Positions 32,629 through 32,629 of a DNA stretch of 32,629 nt are shown here, in pieces. Under the pieces are notes generated by a model. That model was not told the origin of the DNA. It ran no database searches and saw nothing but the letters and a program-made list of their open reading frames with translations. The DNA is from Bryobacterales bacterium (GTDB lineage: Bacteria > Acidobacteriota > Terriglobia > Bryobacterales > Bryobacteraceae), in NCBI GenBank assembly GCA_003132865.1, contig PKYZ01000173.1, positions 1 through 32,629 on the forward strand, given 5' to 3'. Every line of letters starts with the position of its first letter. Within the stretch, counting starts at the first letter, position 1. The translations under genes and the position numbers were made by a program.

Positions 32629-32629
32629 C

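Overview
The window looks like chromosomal DNA of an Acidobacteriota member of the Solibacter/Bryobacter type. This is an inference from the high GC content, a large TonB-dependent receptor that begins with a carboxypeptidase-regulatory-like domain, a Tat-exported hydrolase, a DUF5107-TPR giant protein, an HGN-type kinase-like remnant and a DUF2934 protein. No rRNA, tRNA or CRISPR array was seen, so the assignment is not direct.

Left part (1-18.5 kb): a galactoside-utilisation locus, almost all on the minus strand. In transcription order it holds a LacI-family regulator, a Tat-exported GH2 glycosidase, a DUF5107-TPR protein, a GH59 galactocerebrosidase-like enzyme, an MFS sugar porter, then a break, then a sodium:solute symporter, a uroporphyrinogen-decarboxylase-fold methyltransferase-like protein, galactokinase and a phytanoyl-CoA-dioxygenase-like pseudogene. 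The inferred logic is extracytoplasmic release of galactose, uptake by one or both transporters, and phosphorylation by GalK. The break (about 5.1-5.6 kb) carries a tyrosine-recombinase fragment, a 257-bp long inverted repeat and a new operator-like palindrome. The far left edge is an IS scar: an IS1595-type transposase start running off the window and the tail of a second transposase.

Upstream of the regulator is a tightly coupled minus-strand pair: a Tat-exported alkaline-phosphatase-superfamily-like protein and an unrecognised 398-residue protein. It is divergent from a TonB-dependent receptor (plus strand). The word GTGTAC recurs upstream of GH2, upstream of lacI and three times in the divergent intergenic region, twice abutting TTGACA boxes. 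This suggests one regulon under the local LacI protein.

Right part (22-32.6 kb): the receptor is followed by a secreted TPR protein and a tiny Mut7-C-type zinc-ribbon ORF. Next come a broken protein-kinase-like gene, a TPM-domain/nucleotidyltransferase-like/LemA cluster, a convergent NtrC-type response regulator without a partner kinase, a small secreted alanine/lysine-rich protein, a multiply frameshifted porin pseudogene, a DUF2934 protein and a secreted DinB-like protein. The window ends with hypA-hypB, presumably the start of a hydrogenase-maturation cluster beyond the edge.

At least three genes (dioxygenase, kinase, porin) are broken by stops or frameshifts while their neighbours are intact. 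This points to local decay or to sequence errors, and the reads should settle which.
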